Origin: Chitinophagaceae bacterium
GTDB taxonomy: Bacteria > Bacteroidota > Bacteroidia > Chitinophagales > Chitinophagaceae
Length of the DNA: 11,206 nt
Direction of reading: 5' to 3'
Assembly (NCBI GenBank): GCA_003509845.1
Contig: DOMR01000035.1
Span: 1 to 11,206 of the forward strand
The position numbers and the translations under genes are program-made. Below the pieces are notes generated by a model that worked only from the letters and a program-made list of their open reading frames with translations, did no database searches and was not told the origin of the DNA. Shown in pieces: positions 1 through 7,447 of this stretch (positions are counted from its first letter, which is position 1; every line of letters begins with the position of its first letter).

Positions 1-320
1 ATTTCATCTTTTTCTGCTCTCAATAATATGCTGTCAATGGTAAATAAAGAAAAGCCAAGTGCTTTTACATTAATTTGATAATAATCAAAAGGGATTTTTT
101 CAAATAAAAATTCTCCGTTTTTATCGGAGGTAATTATTTTATTATTTTTCGCATCTGATTTAGAATACAATATGACGGTTGATCCAGGAACGGGCTTTCC
201 GTTTTTTGCATCTTGAATGGTTCCAGAAAGGTTCCCTACAAATTTTGGTTTCAATGTAGTTTGGCCGATTCCATGGATCGTCCAAAGTAAAGAAAATATG
301 ATGATAAATTGATATTTCAT
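1..320 (-). CDS. N-terminal part of a secreted/outer-membrane protein with a CarboxypepD_reg-like domain (partial)
   Basis: The reading frame opens at the ATG whose complement lies at 318-320 and stays open for 106 codons to the left window edge, so only the N-terminus is present. Residues 1-20 (MKYQFIIIFSLLWTIHGIGQ) form a typical Sec signal peptide. Residues about 30-100 read as one carboxypeptidase-regulatory-like or CnaB-like beta-sandwich, with the usual order G-x-I-x-D-A-x-N-G-K-P-V-P-G, a beta strand with V-I-L-Y, then S-D-K-N-G-E-F-L-F and a Y-Q-I-N-V-K-A-L-G-F strand. In Bacteroidota this domain usually precedes the plug and barrel of an outer-membrane beta-barrel protein (OMP_b-brl_3 or TonB-dependent receptor type). 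That is the likely identity, but the barrel is outside the window, so it is inferred. The start lies only 29 bp downstream of the preceding gene's terminator, so it probably has its own promoter or relies on readthrough. Confidence 0.8.
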   Translation of the reverse strand, partial: MKYQFIIIFSLLWTIHGIGQTTLKPKFVGNLSGTIQDAKNGKPVPGSTVILYSKSDAKNNKIITSDKNGEFLFEKIPFDYYQINVKALGFSLFTIDSILLRAEKDE

Positions 321-329
321 GTAGCGTGT

Positions 330-337
330 CAAAACTA
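330..337 (-). promoter_or_regulatory. Possible Bacteroidota -7 box upstream of the partial gene
   Basis: Read on the minus strand, TAGTTTTG matches the Bacteroidota -7 consensus TAnnTTTG exactly. It ends 9 bp before the start codon at 320, which would give a very short leader. A TTG at the normal -33 spacing is not present (the nearest upstream TTG, at 349-351, is only 11 bp away), so this is a weak call. Confidence 0.2.
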
Positions 338-349
338 AACAATTATGAC

Positions 350-379
350 AAAAAAAGGCTTCATTTTGATGAAGCCTTT
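350..379 (-). terminator. Intrinsic terminator of the alcohol dehydrogenase gene
   Basis: A perfect 11-bp stem (354-364 paired with 369-379, arm AAAGGCTTCAT) closes a 4-nt loop. On the minus strand it is followed by a run of seven T (356-350). It begins 21 nt past the alcohol dehydrogenase stop codon at 401-403, so it ends transcription of the leftward unit. Confidence 0.85.
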
Positions 380-400
380 AGATATTTTATAAGTGGTACT

Positions 401-1447
401 TTATTTCAAAGAAGCGAGGTCAATGACAAAGCGATATTTGACATCTCCTTTAAGCATTCGGTCGTATGCCTCATTAATTTTTTGCATAGGAATTACTTCT
501 ATCTCAGAAACTATATTATGTTCCGCACAATAGTCCAACATCTCCTGTGTTTCTTTCATACCACCAATACATGAACCAATCACACTGCGTCTATTGGTCA
601 CTAATGAAAAAGGCTGCACTTTAGGCGACTCAATGGGTAATCCTACTACCATTAATTTTCCATCGATGCCTAATAAATTTAGATAGGTGGTATAGTCATG
701 ATTTGCTGAAATGGCATCAAGTACAACATCAAAATAGCTGCTATACTTACTCATTGCTTCTTTATCAGTGCTTACTAAAAAATGGGTAGCGCCTAGTTTT
801 TTTGCATCTGCTTCCTTTGAGGGAGATGTACTAATTACTGTTACCTCGGCACCAAAAGAAACTGCAAATTTTACACCCATATGCCCTAGGCCACCTAAAC
901 CTACCACAGCCACCTTCATTCCTTTTTTTACACCTGCATAAACCAAGGGGGAATAGGTAGTTATTCCTGCACATAATAAGGGAGCCACTGCTGCTAATGG
1001 CAATGTATGAGCTATTTTAAAAGTATAGTACTCGTCCACTACAATTTTAGTTGAATAGCCACCCATGGTAATTTTATCACTATTTCTTTCCTTGTTATTG
1101 TAAGTACCAACAAAACCTTCTTCGCAATATTGTTCTAAATCTTGTGCGCATGTTTTGCAAGTTTTGCAACTATCCACCATCACGCCTAAACCAGCAAGAT
1201 CGCCCACTTTAAACTTAGTTACATTAGCGCCTACGGATAAAACGGTACCCACAATTTCATGTCCGGGTACCATTGGGTATTGTGATCCACCCCATTCATT
1301 TTTTACTTGGTGTAAATCGCTATGACAAACACCACAAAATAAAATGTCAATTTGAACATCATCTGGACCAACCGCTCTTCTTTCAAAATTGTATGCTTCT
1401 AATGGTGTATTAGCAGACATTGCTGCGTATGAATTAACTGGGATCAT
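401..1447 (-). CDS. Zinc-dependent NAD(P)-dependent alcohol dehydrogenase (CAD/YahK type)
   Basis: This is a 348-residue medium-chain dehydrogenase, a normal full length for the cinnamyl-alcohol-dehydrogenase/YahK branch, which interconverts aldehydes and primary alcohols in the cytoplasm. Catalytic zinc ligands are visible as C41 (in GVCHSD), H63-E64 (in VPGHE) and C159 (in PLLCAG). The structural zinc site is C94, C97, C100 and C108. The Rossmann motif GLGGLGHMG is at 183-191, and the second strand ends in I-S-T-S-P-S-K. In this family that pattern favours NADPH over NADH; this is an inference. The start gives MIPVNSYAAMSANTPL, which matches the family N-terminus. The gene lies 20 bp after the stop of the TonB-dependent receptor on the same strand with no terminator between them, so co-transcription is likely. 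The substrate cannot be read from the sequence. Confidence 0.95.
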   Translation of the reverse strand: MIPVNSYAAMSANTPLEAYNFERRAVGPDDVQIDILFCGVCHSDLHQVKNEWGGSQYPMVPGHEIVGTVLSVGANVTKFKVGDLAGLGVMVDSCKTCKTCAQDLEQYCEEGFVGTYNNKERNSDKITMGGYSTKIVVDEYYTFKIAHTLPLAAVAPLLCAGITTYSPLVYAGVKKGMKVAVVGLGGLGHMGVKFAVSFGAEVTVISTSPSKEADAKKLGATHFLVSTDKEAMSKYSSYFDVVLDAISANHDYTTYLNLLGIDGKLMVVGLPIESPKVQPFSLVTNRRSVIGSCIGGMKETQEMLDYCAEHNIVSEIEVIPMQKINEAYDRMLKGDVKYRFVIDLASLK

Positions 1448-1467
1448 TTCTTTTTATTTAATGATTA

Positions 1468-3825
1468 TTAAAATTTGCTAGAAATACTTATTCCAAAAGT
1501 AGTAGGATCACCTAAATGAACTGCGCCAAAATCATATGCATAGGAGATATATTTTTGGTTCAATATATTCTTTGACCATAAAACAACACTTACTTTGTTT
1601 TTATTGACTCCCATACTGATATTATTAACGCAATAAGGGCTTTGTTTTATTTCGTTACTACTATCAAAATAAGTATTTCCTATAAATCTAGTTTCGCTTC
1701 TTATAAACCCACTCACTTTTGCATTGATACTTTTGCTGTATTGTATTGCAATCGCGTTGGAGTTGTTTGGCGAAAATACCGGGCGCTTACCATTTGCTTC
1801 AATTAGAGCATTGGTGATACCCCCGTTATATTGGATGATGACACCTTTAGCTGGTGTATACATAATTTCCGCTTCAACACCCTTGCTATTTAATACACCC
1901 GTATTTTTTATAATAGTAATTGCATCAGGTAGCACTAAAGTAGGTACTTGTGCATCTTTCACATGAATATAAAATAGGGCGATGTTCAATTTTAAAGTAT
2001 TATTTAAAAATGTATTTTTAATACCCGCCTCATAATTGTTACTATGTTCAGGAAGGTAGCCAATCAATGGTGGTTGAGAAGGATCGGAGCCTAGTGGGCT
2101 AAGACCACCAGTACGATATCCTTTACTATACATGACATAGGCTAATGAAGCAGTATTTAAATTATAATCCAATGAAATTTTTGGCGACCATGCATTAAAG
2201 TTGATGCTTGCACTGGTGTCAGCTACAATTTGGTAAAATTCAGGAGAGGGGTCGTGCTGATAAAAGCCTGCGACTGTTTGATCTTGCTGCTCGTAATCAT
2301 TTCTTAATCCAAAAGTTATATTTAGCTTACTTGTTAATGCATAGGTTGCTTGTCCAAAAAAAGCAATACCCTTTTTGGTTGTACTTGTGCTGTTCATTAA
2401 TGTAAACAAAGAATCACCCATCATCATTAAATTGGCATCAATGCCAAAACGCGTTCCTTGTTTTACAGGCGCATCTTGATAAAAAAGATAAGCGCCAGTA
2501 GTCCAGTTTAAACGATTCGTGGCAATTGGAGAAGAACTCCATTTAAATTCTTGCGTATACGCCTTGATATTGTTCCAGCTTTTTCCATAATTATTTACAA
2601 CACTTATGGCATCAATAGGTGAAAAATCGCCATCGATAGGTAAATCATAATATCTGTAATTTCTTTGGTATGCGGTAATACTACTAAAATTAACTTTACG
2701 ACCTGTATGTTGAATTGCTAAGGAGGTATTCAGTGTATTATCCAACATGGTTGTAATGCCATTTTGATTTAATCTGAATGGATTGCTGAAGGCTTCTTCT
2801 GCTCCAAAAACTAATGGGAATGCGCCTTTATTTTCACTGTTATAATGTTTTACATTTAAAGTAGCCTGCCAATGATTTGTAGCAATATATTTAACAAAGT
2901 AATTGCCACCGAATGCATATTGTTTGTCATAACTACTTTTATTGAAATCATTGGTGTAAAATCCATTGCGATCATTATAAAGCAATGCTGCACCAAAATA
3001 TAATTTATCCTTAATAATGGGTGTTTTGAAATTTGCATTATATCTGCGTATGCCATAATTACCCACATTTACCTCGCCGCTCCCAGTAACTTTATTGCTA
3101 GGTTGCTTGGTAATAATATTAATAACGCCACCCATTGCGTTTCGTCCATACAAACTTCCTTGTGGTCCACGTAAAACCTCAATACGTTCAATATCGTTTA
3201 ACACAGGTATATAAGTATCTAAATTGAATTGGTTCACACCATCTATATAAGTGGTCACTGCTGGGTCATAGGATGTTGTAGCAATACCTCTTATAGATAC
3301 CACATCACGATTGTCGCCTGGGTCTGCACTATATAAATTGGGTACAAATCCACTGATATCTTTGTTATTCCAAAATCTAAATTTTTCTAATTGCGTACTA
3401 TTAAATGCAGTGATACTGATGGGTACTTTTTGTAATAGTTCTTCTTTTTTTTGTGCAGTGATTATAACATCTTCTAATTGAACTAATGCATCCGCTAATT
3501 TAATTGTTTGTATTTCGCTTAGGCTTGTATTAGCCGAAATAGTAATTGATTTTATACTTGTTGCAAAACCTAGAGAAGTAATGGCTAATTCATACTTTCC
3601 TTCTCGAACATTGTTGAATGTAACCTGTCCACTACTATCACTTATATTTTTAAATGGAGTATTCAACAAACTAACCGTTGCACCAATTACTGGGTTTCCG
3701 GTAAGCGAAATGATTTTTACTTTAAAATTGCTTTGACTATTTGCAAAAAAGAAGGCGAGTGAAAATAATAAGGTAAGAAAAGAAATTTTTTGGAAAGTAG
3801 CTTGGGGGCTTTTTGTTTCAAACAT
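1468..3825 (-). CDS. TonB-dependent outer-membrane receptor with N-terminal CarboxypepD_reg-like domain
   Basis: This is a complete TonB-dependent receptor. The open frame extends to an ATG at 3879 (803 residues). The ATG at 3825 (785 residues) is preferred because it leaves a short N-terminal region before the hydrophobic signal core FLTLLFSLAFFFANS; the longer form would put about 30 residues ahead of it. In the 803-residue numbering, the carboxypeptidase-regulatory-like domain spans about 52-128, a TonB-box-like stretch (EDVIITAQKKEE) lies at 136-147, and the plug spans about 150-258, with Y-I-D-G-V and R-I-E-V-L-R-G-P-Q-G-S-L-Y-G-R-N-A-M-G-G. A 22-strand barrel follows and ends in the canonical C-terminal Phe. 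The plug opening V-P-I-S-I-T-A-F and the phrase D-I-S-G-F-V-P-N-L resemble the iron-complex receptor class common in sphingomonads, so it is not a SusC-type glycan transporter. No SusD gene is adjacent. The ligand is unknown. Confidence 0.93.
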   Translation of the reverse strand: MFETKSPQATFQKISFLTLLFSLAFFFANSQSNFKVKIISLTGNPVIGATVSLLNTPFKNISDSSGQVTFNNVREGKYELAITSLGFATSIKSITISANTSLSEIQTIKLADALVQLEDVIITAQKKEELLQKVPISITAFNSTQLEKFRFWNNKDISGFVPNLYSADPGDNRDVVSIRGIATTSYDPAVTTYIDGVNQFNLDTYIPVLNDIERIEVLRGPQGSLYGRNAMGGVINIITKQPSNKVTGSGEVNVGNYGIRRYNANFKTPIIKDKLYFGAALLYNDRNGFYTNDFNKSSYDKQYAFGGNYFVKYIATNHWQATLNVKHYNSENKGAFPLVFGAEEAFSNPFRLNQNGITTMLDNTLNTSLAIQHTGRKVNFSSITAYQRNYRYYDLPIDGDFSPIDAISVVNNYGKSWNNIKAYTQEFKWSSSPIATNRLNWTTGAYLFYQDAPVKQGTRFGIDANLMMMGDSLFTLMNSTSTTKKGIAFFGQATYALTSKLNITFGLRNDYEQQDQTVAGFYQHDPSPEFYQIVADTSASINFNAWSPKISLDYNLNTASLAYVMYSKGYRTGGLSPLGSDPSQPPLIGYLPEHSNNYEAGIKNTFLNNTLKLNIALFYIHVKDAQVPTLVLPDAITIIKNTGVLNSKGVEAEIMYTPAKGVIIQYNGGITNALIEANGKRPVFSPNNSNAIAIQYSKSINAKVSGFIRSETRFIGNTYFDSSNEIKQSPYCVNNISMGVNKNKVSVVLWSKNILNQKYISYAYDFGAVHLGDPTTFGISISSKF

Positions 3826-3953
3826 TAATATGAATTTAGGGTGTAAAGGTAGTTGCTTATGATAAATTTTGTGGCGCATTTGCCAATTAATTGCGGTTTT
3901 TAAATGTATAGTTTTTGGTTTGTTTAAAAAGCTTCAAATATCTAATAAATGTA
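3826..3953 (-). promoter_or_regulatory. Leader and possible promoter region of the TonB-dependent receptor
   Basis: This A+T-rich gap lies between the lipid kinase stop and the preferred receptor start. On the minus strand, two boxes match seven of eight positions of the Bacteroidota -7 consensus TAnnTTTG: TACATTTA (3908-3901) and TACCTTTA (3851-3844). Use of the second would place transcription start inside the longer frame and support the 3825 start. Neither has a well-spaced TTG. No convincing terminator follows the lipid kinase, so readthrough from it is possible. Confidence 0.2.
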
Positions 3954-4805
3954 TTATACAATAACTAATAAAGCAAGCGGATCAATACTAATTTCAATAA
4001 TCGCATTGTCAGTCAAAAGTGCTTCCCCATCGAGATGTAAAGGCTCCTTTTCTTTATAATTAATAGTGATTGATTTAATAGATTGTATATTTACTTTATT
4101 TGATTGGTGAATTTTTTTACTAAAAAGTTGCATCACCAACAATCCTGCGTTTAAAAAATGAATGGGTGTAATTTTTACCATCTCTAAATAGGCATCTTGC
4201 AAATCTGAAAACGGTGAAATATAGGCATTGTTTCCAAATTGGCTAGCATTTGCAAAGGTGAGTGAATACACTTTCTGCATTGGGCCATGATTGATGCTAA
4301 TTTCAATTGGTTTATACATTGTTAAAGCGTGCAAAGTGGCTTTGACATAATTGAAAAAACCTCGTTGACTACTTTTTGCAAAAAGCTGTGCCACTTTCGC
4401 ATCAAATCCAATACCAGCAGTACAAAAAAACATTTTATTATTAAGTAAGCCAACATCAATTCCTATTTCATGACCATTTATTGTTTTGTCAAGTGCAGCT
4501 TCAAATTGTAGTGGAATATTTAAGTGTCTCGCCAAACCATTTCCGGAGCCAATAGGAATAATTCCTAAGGGGATGGTTGTTTCAGTTAAAACAGATGCCA
4601 CTTCATTCACGGTGCCATCACCACCTACTGCTATAATTCTGCTTGCGTTTTCTTCAATCGCTTTTTTCGTAAAATAGGTCGCCTCCATAGGCTTGGTGGT
4701 TTCCCATACTTTGCTATTTGGAACTGCGTATAATTTTTTTAAAATATTCGCCTTACGCGCTGCGATATTAATGCCTGCGTTGGGATTATATATAAAATGT
4801 AACAT
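3954..4805 (-). CDS. Diacylglycerol kinase/YegS-family lipid kinase
   Basis: This 283-residue protein is a full-length member of the bacterial DagK/YegS/BmrU lipid kinase family, which transfers phosphate from ATP to a lipid hydroxyl at the cytoplasmic face of the membrane. Family motifs appear in order: the N-terminal strand with N-P-N-A-G (7-11), the nucleotide-binding signature GGDGTVNE (61-68), the P-I-G-S-G-N-G-L-A-R segment (84-93), the I-D-V-G strand (116-119), the C-T-A-G-I-G-F-D-A segment that follows, and the C-terminal D-G-E (259-261), which supplies the acidic catalytic residues in this fold. The substrate (diacylglycerol, phosphatidylglycerol, sphingoid base or undecaprenol) cannot be decided from sequence. 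The start is well placed because MLHFIYNPNAG begins directly with the first strand. It is divergent from the receptor at 5077 and may read through into the minus-strand receptor downstream. Confidence 0.95.
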   Translation of the reverse strand: MLHFIYNPNAGINIAARKANILKKLYAVPNSKVWETTKPMEATYFTKKAIEENASRIIAVGGDGTVNEVASVLTETTIPLGIIPIGSGNGLARHLNIPLQFEAALDKTINGHEIGIDVGLLNNKMFFCTAGIGFDAKVAQLFAKSSQRGFFNYVKATLHALTMYKPIEISINHGPMQKVYSLTFANASQFGNNAYISPFSDLQDAYLEMVKITPIHFLNAGLLVMQLFSKKIHQSNKVNIQSIKSITINYKEKEPLHLDGEALLTDNAIIEISIDPLALLVIV

Positions 4806-4836
4806 TTACTGTAAAATTATTTAATATAATGGATAA

Positions 4837-4887
4837 TTACCTCATTAATTGAAATAATTAAGCTGTTTTTAGTCATAAATGAGGTAA
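4837..4887. repeat. 10-bp perfect inverted repeat with 31-bp spacer
   Basis: TTACCTCATT at 4837-4846 is the exact reverse complement of AATGAGGTAA at 4878-4887. The spacer contains a second, weaker A/T inverted repeat (TTAATT ... AATTAA). It lies 32-82 bp upstream of the lipid kinase start. It could be a pair of regulator half-sites or a leader hairpin; the sequence alone does not distinguish these. Confidence 0.5.
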
Positions 4888-4940
4888 GTCATTTGATTTC
4901 CTTTATCGTAAAAATTACTACCTTAGTGCATTGAAAAAGT

Positions 4941-4959
4941 GATAACTATAATAACATTC
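4941..4959 (+). promoter_or_regulatory. Weak Fur-box-like site upstream of the haem-type receptor
   Basis: The 19-bp stretch GATAACTATAATAACATTC matches 13 of 19 positions of the classical E. coli Fur consensus. It lies 117 bp before the start of a receptor that looks haem-specific, where iron repression would be expected. The match could be chance in A+T-rich DNA, and Bacteroidota Fur sites may differ from the E. coli consensus. Confidence 0.2.
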
Positions 4960-5076
4960 ACATTTTTAATAACACCAAAAGGAAGTGCAACTTTATATAA
5001 TTAGGTCATCATCCTTTTTTAGAATGTCCGTATATTATCCTGATTAAGGTGTCCATTTTTAACCAAGCATTTATTT

Positions 5077-7260
5077 ATGCGGATTTTTTTTATTTTCTTT
5101 TTTATAATAAATAATTTTCACCTATTTGCGCAAATTGATACGACAAAAAAGGCATTGCCTGATGTCGTTGTTTTTGCTAATAAATTTCCTACACTTTCGA
5201 AAAATATTGTACAAAAAGTTGACTTTATTAGCGATAAAAATGCAATTAATCAGCAATCCAATACTGGAGACATTTTATCTCAATCGGGACAAGTGTTTGT
5301 TCAAAAAAGTCAATCAGGTGGTGGAAGTCCTGTGATTCGTGGCTTTGAGGCCAGTCGGGTATTATTAATGGTGGATGGGGTACGATTAAATAATGCCATT
5401 TTCAGAGGAGGGCATTTGCAAAATATCATAACTATTGACAATATGATATTAGATAGGGTGGAAGTGATTTATGGACCTTCCTCCACTTTGTATGGCAGTG
5501 ATGCCTTAGGTGGCGTTGTTAATATGTTTACAAAAAAACCAATTTTAACAACCACTACCAATTGGAAAAAAAATGCGAATTTGATCCAGCGGTATGCTTC
5601 AGGGCAAAATGAAAATAGAACACATTTGGATATTAATATTGCCAATAACAAATGGGCCTATTTAACCTCTTTTACTTATGGAAGATTCGGGGATATGCGT
5701 CAGGGCGCTAATAGATCTTCGGCGTATCCTGAATTTGGGAAACGCTCTTTTTATGTGGTCCGAGAAGCGGGTGTTGATGTGGTTAAAGTGAATGAGGATG
5801 TGAATGTTCAAAAATTAAGTGGCTATCAACAAACTGATTTATTGCAAAAAGTATTATACAAGCCTAATGAAAATGCTGAACACTTATTGAATATTCAAAT
5901 TTCAAATTCATCGAATATAAATAGGTATGATCGTTTGACGGAAACAAGCAAAGGATTACCTGTTTATTCAGAATGGTATTATGGACCCCAAATTCGAAAT
6001 TTATTTTCCTATAAATATACTGCTATAAAGTTGCCCGGTTATTTTAGTGACTTAATGGTGACCAGTAGTTTTCAGGACATTGAAGAAAGTAGAATTTCTC
6101 GCAAGTATAATACTACCTCAAAAGATTTTCGTTTTGAACGTGTTAATGTATTGGGGGTGAATGCTGATTTATTACATAAACAATCCAATGGAGAAATTCA
6201 TTTAGGCGCTGAATCCTACACCAATTTTGTGCGATCAACTGCCGAACGTTTAAATATTACTACCAGTGCGTTGAGTAGGATTACAACTAGGTATAGTGAT
6301 GGCCCTACCAAAATGAGTTATAATGCCTTGTATTTACAACAAACAAAGCAATTAGATGCGCATTGGGTGATAAATGATGGCATACGATTCAACTTAGTAC
6401 AATTAGATGCAAGCTTTGTTGATACTAGCTTAATGCACTTTCCATTTACTAAAGCAATACAAAACAATATCGCAGTGACTGGAAATTTGGGGATTGCTTA
6501 TAATGGGGAAAATGGGTATCGTGCTACCGCTGGCTTAAGTAGCGGATTTAGAGCCCCCAATATAGATGATTTAACCAAAGTATTTGATACGAGGACAGGC
6601 TATGTGGTCGTGCCTAATAAGGACTTAAAACCAGAGTATACCTACAACGCTGAAATTAATATATCGCATACTGGAAATAGTGCAAGTTGGGGGGCAAGTA
6701 TTTTTTATACTTGGTTTAATAATGCCATTGTTGTAAGTAAATATAATTGGAATGGCCAGGATAATATTATGTACCAAAATGTTTTAAGTGCGGTATACGC
6801 CCCGCAAAACCAGGCAAGTGCTAAATTGTATGGATTTAATTTAAATGGAAAATTAAAATTATTTTATAATACCCTATTGCAAGGTACTTATACCTATACC
6901 AAGGGAACTTATAACAATGGGACTTCGTCAATGCCATTGGATCATATTCCGCCTGCATATGGACGGGTTGGTTTAAAAAAGGGGGATGATAAATTTAATG
7001 TAGAAGGATTTGTATTATTTAATGGCTGGAAGCGTATACGTGATTACAATTTAAATGGGGAGGATAATGAAATATATGCCACACAAGAGGGGATGCCTAG
7101 TTGGATGACAGTCAATTTTTCAAGCTATTATACCCCCAACAAAAAATTAAGCTTGGGTGTGCAAATTGAAAATATAGCTGATAAAAATTACCGGTATTTT
7201 GCAAGTGGGATTTCTGCAATGGGCCGAAATTTCATTGTAAGTTGTAGGCTGTCATTTTAA
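5077..7260 (+). CDS. TonB-dependent receptor, haem/haemoglobin-receptor type
   Basis: This complete 727-residue outer-membrane receptor starts with a short signal peptide (residues 1-19, ending F-A-Q). A TonB-box-like segment (LPDVVVFANK) follows at about 28-37, with no CarboxypepD_reg domain. The plug contains G-G-G-S-P-V-I-R-G-F-E (R88), L-L-M-V-D-G-V-R-L-N, R-G-G-H-L (H113) and Y-G-P-S-S-T-L-Y-G-S-D-A-L-G-G (132-146). The barrel carries the F-R-A-P box (491-494), then P-N-K-D-L-K-P-E (513-520), and ends in Phe. The plug wording and the FRAP/N-x-DLKP pair are characteristic of HemR/HmuR and haemoglobin/transferrin/lactoferrin receptors. H113 is a candidate haem-contact residue, by analogy only. 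Haem specificity is inferred; receptor identity is firm. It is followed by its own terminator and appears monocistronic. No haem oxygenase or HmuY-like partner is nearby. Confidence 0.93.
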   Translation: MRIFFIFFFIINNFHLFAQIDTTKKALPDVVVFANKFPTLSKNIVQKVDFISDKNAINQQSNTGDILSQSGQVFVQKSQSGGGSPVIRGFEASRVLLMVDGVRLNNAIFRGGHLQNIITIDNMILDRVEVIYGPSSTLYGSDALGGVVNMFTKKPILTTTTNWKKNANLIQRYASGQNENRTHLDINIANNKWAYLTSFTYGRFGDMRQGANRSSAYPEFGKRSFYVVREAGVDVVKVNEDVNVQKLSGYQQTDLLQKVLYKPNENAEHLLNIQISNSSNINRYDRLTETSKGLPVYSEWYYGPQIRNLFSYKYTAIKLPGYFSDLMVTSSFQDIEESRISRKYNTTSKDFRFERVNVLGVNADLLHKQSNGEIHLGAESYTNFVRSTAERLNITTSALSRITTRYSDGPTKMSYNALYLQQTKQLDAHWVINDGIRFNLVQLDASFVDTSLMHFPFTKAIQNNIAVTGNLGIAYNGENGYRATAGLSSGFRAPNIDDLTKVFDTRTGYVVVPNKDLKPEYTYNAEINISHTGNSASWGASIFYTWFNNAIVVSKYNWNGQDNIMYQNVLSAVYAPQNQASAKLYGFNLNGKLKLFYNTLLQGTYTYTKGTYNNGTSSMPLDHIPPAYGRVGLKKGDDKFNVEGFVLFNGWKRIRDYNLNGEDNEIYATQEGMPSWMTVNFSSYYTPNKKLSLGVQIENIADKNYRYFASGISAMGRNFIVSCRLSF

Positions 7261-7276
7261 CTGATTCCCGATTTTA

Positions 7277-7311
7277 TACAAAGAGGGGGCCGGAATCCGG
7301 CCCCCTTTGTA
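7277..7311 (+). terminator. G+C-rich intrinsic terminator after the haem-type receptor
   Basis: A strong hairpin starts 16 nt after the receptor stop. The left arm 7277-7293 (TACAAA, a 2-nt GA bulge, then GGGGGCCGG) pairs with 7297-7311 over a 3-nt loop. It is followed by the T-rich stretch TTTGTAA. It separates the receptor transcript from the sulfatase gene. Confidence 0.8.
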
Positions 7312-7377
7312 TTTGTAATAACATTTGATTGTTTTTTCTATTTATTTAGTTAAATTTAAAAGTAATTGAAACGAGTG

Positions 7378-7403
7378 CGAATTTATAATGTGTTGCAAAT
7401 TCG
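7378..7403. repeat. Inverted repeat in the sulfatase promoter region
   Basis: CGAATTT at 7378-7384 and AAATTCG at 7397-7403 form a 7-bp perfect inverted repeat with a 12-bp spacer. It lies 45-70 bp upstream of the sulfatase start and overlaps the putative -33 position, a suitable place for a transcription-factor operator. No regulator gene is present in the window. Confidence 0.35.
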
Positions 7404-7419
7404 TGTAAGATTAATTTTC
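7393..7419 (+). promoter_or_regulatory. Possible sulfatase promoter
   Basis: A TTG at 7393-7395 is followed after 16 bp by TAATTTTC (7412-7419), which matches seven of eight positions of the Bacteroidota -7 consensus TAnnTTTG. The spacing is slightly short. The implied leader of about 20 nt is A-rich just ahead of the start codon, as is usual in this phylum. Confidence 0.3.
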
Positions 7420-7447
7420 AATAACAATTAACAAATAAAATATTTCT

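Larger units (their letters stand above)
4806..5076. promoter_or_regulatory. Divergent intergenic region between the lipid kinase and the haem-type receptor
   Basis: This 271-bp A+T-rich region must carry the promoters of both flanking genes. It holds a 10-bp inverted repeat and a Fur-like site (listed separately). On the minus strand, TAATTTTA (4819-4812) resembles a -7 box close to the lipid kinase start. I see no good -7/-33 pair for the receptor at 5077, no cobalamin riboswitch box and no hidden ORF of note. Confidence 0.5.

Noticed and set aside
160..342. Minus-strand 60-codon ORF
   Set aside because: It is in a different frame from the signal-peptide/CarboxypepD_reg frame starting at 320, whose translation is clearly protein-like.
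326..574. Plus-strand ORF of 82 codons over the alcohol dehydrogenase 3' end
   Set aside because: It runs antisense through the terminator and the dehydrogenase coding sequence, has a low-complexity F/Y-rich translation and no recognisable domain.
1724..1966. Plus-strand ORF of 80 codons antisense to the TonB-dependent receptor
   Set aside because: It is a shadow of the receptor barrel region; the hydrophobic translation arises from complementing barrel codons.
4806..5076. Possible cobalamin or other riboswitch before the receptor at 5077
   Set aside because: No B12-box-like conserved segment or convincing multi-stem fold was seen in this A+T-rich region.
7277..7311. G+C-rich palindrome as a mobile-element end or repeat unit
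   Set aside because: It directly follows a stop codon, is followed by a T-rich stretch and occurs once in the window, so a terminator explains it.
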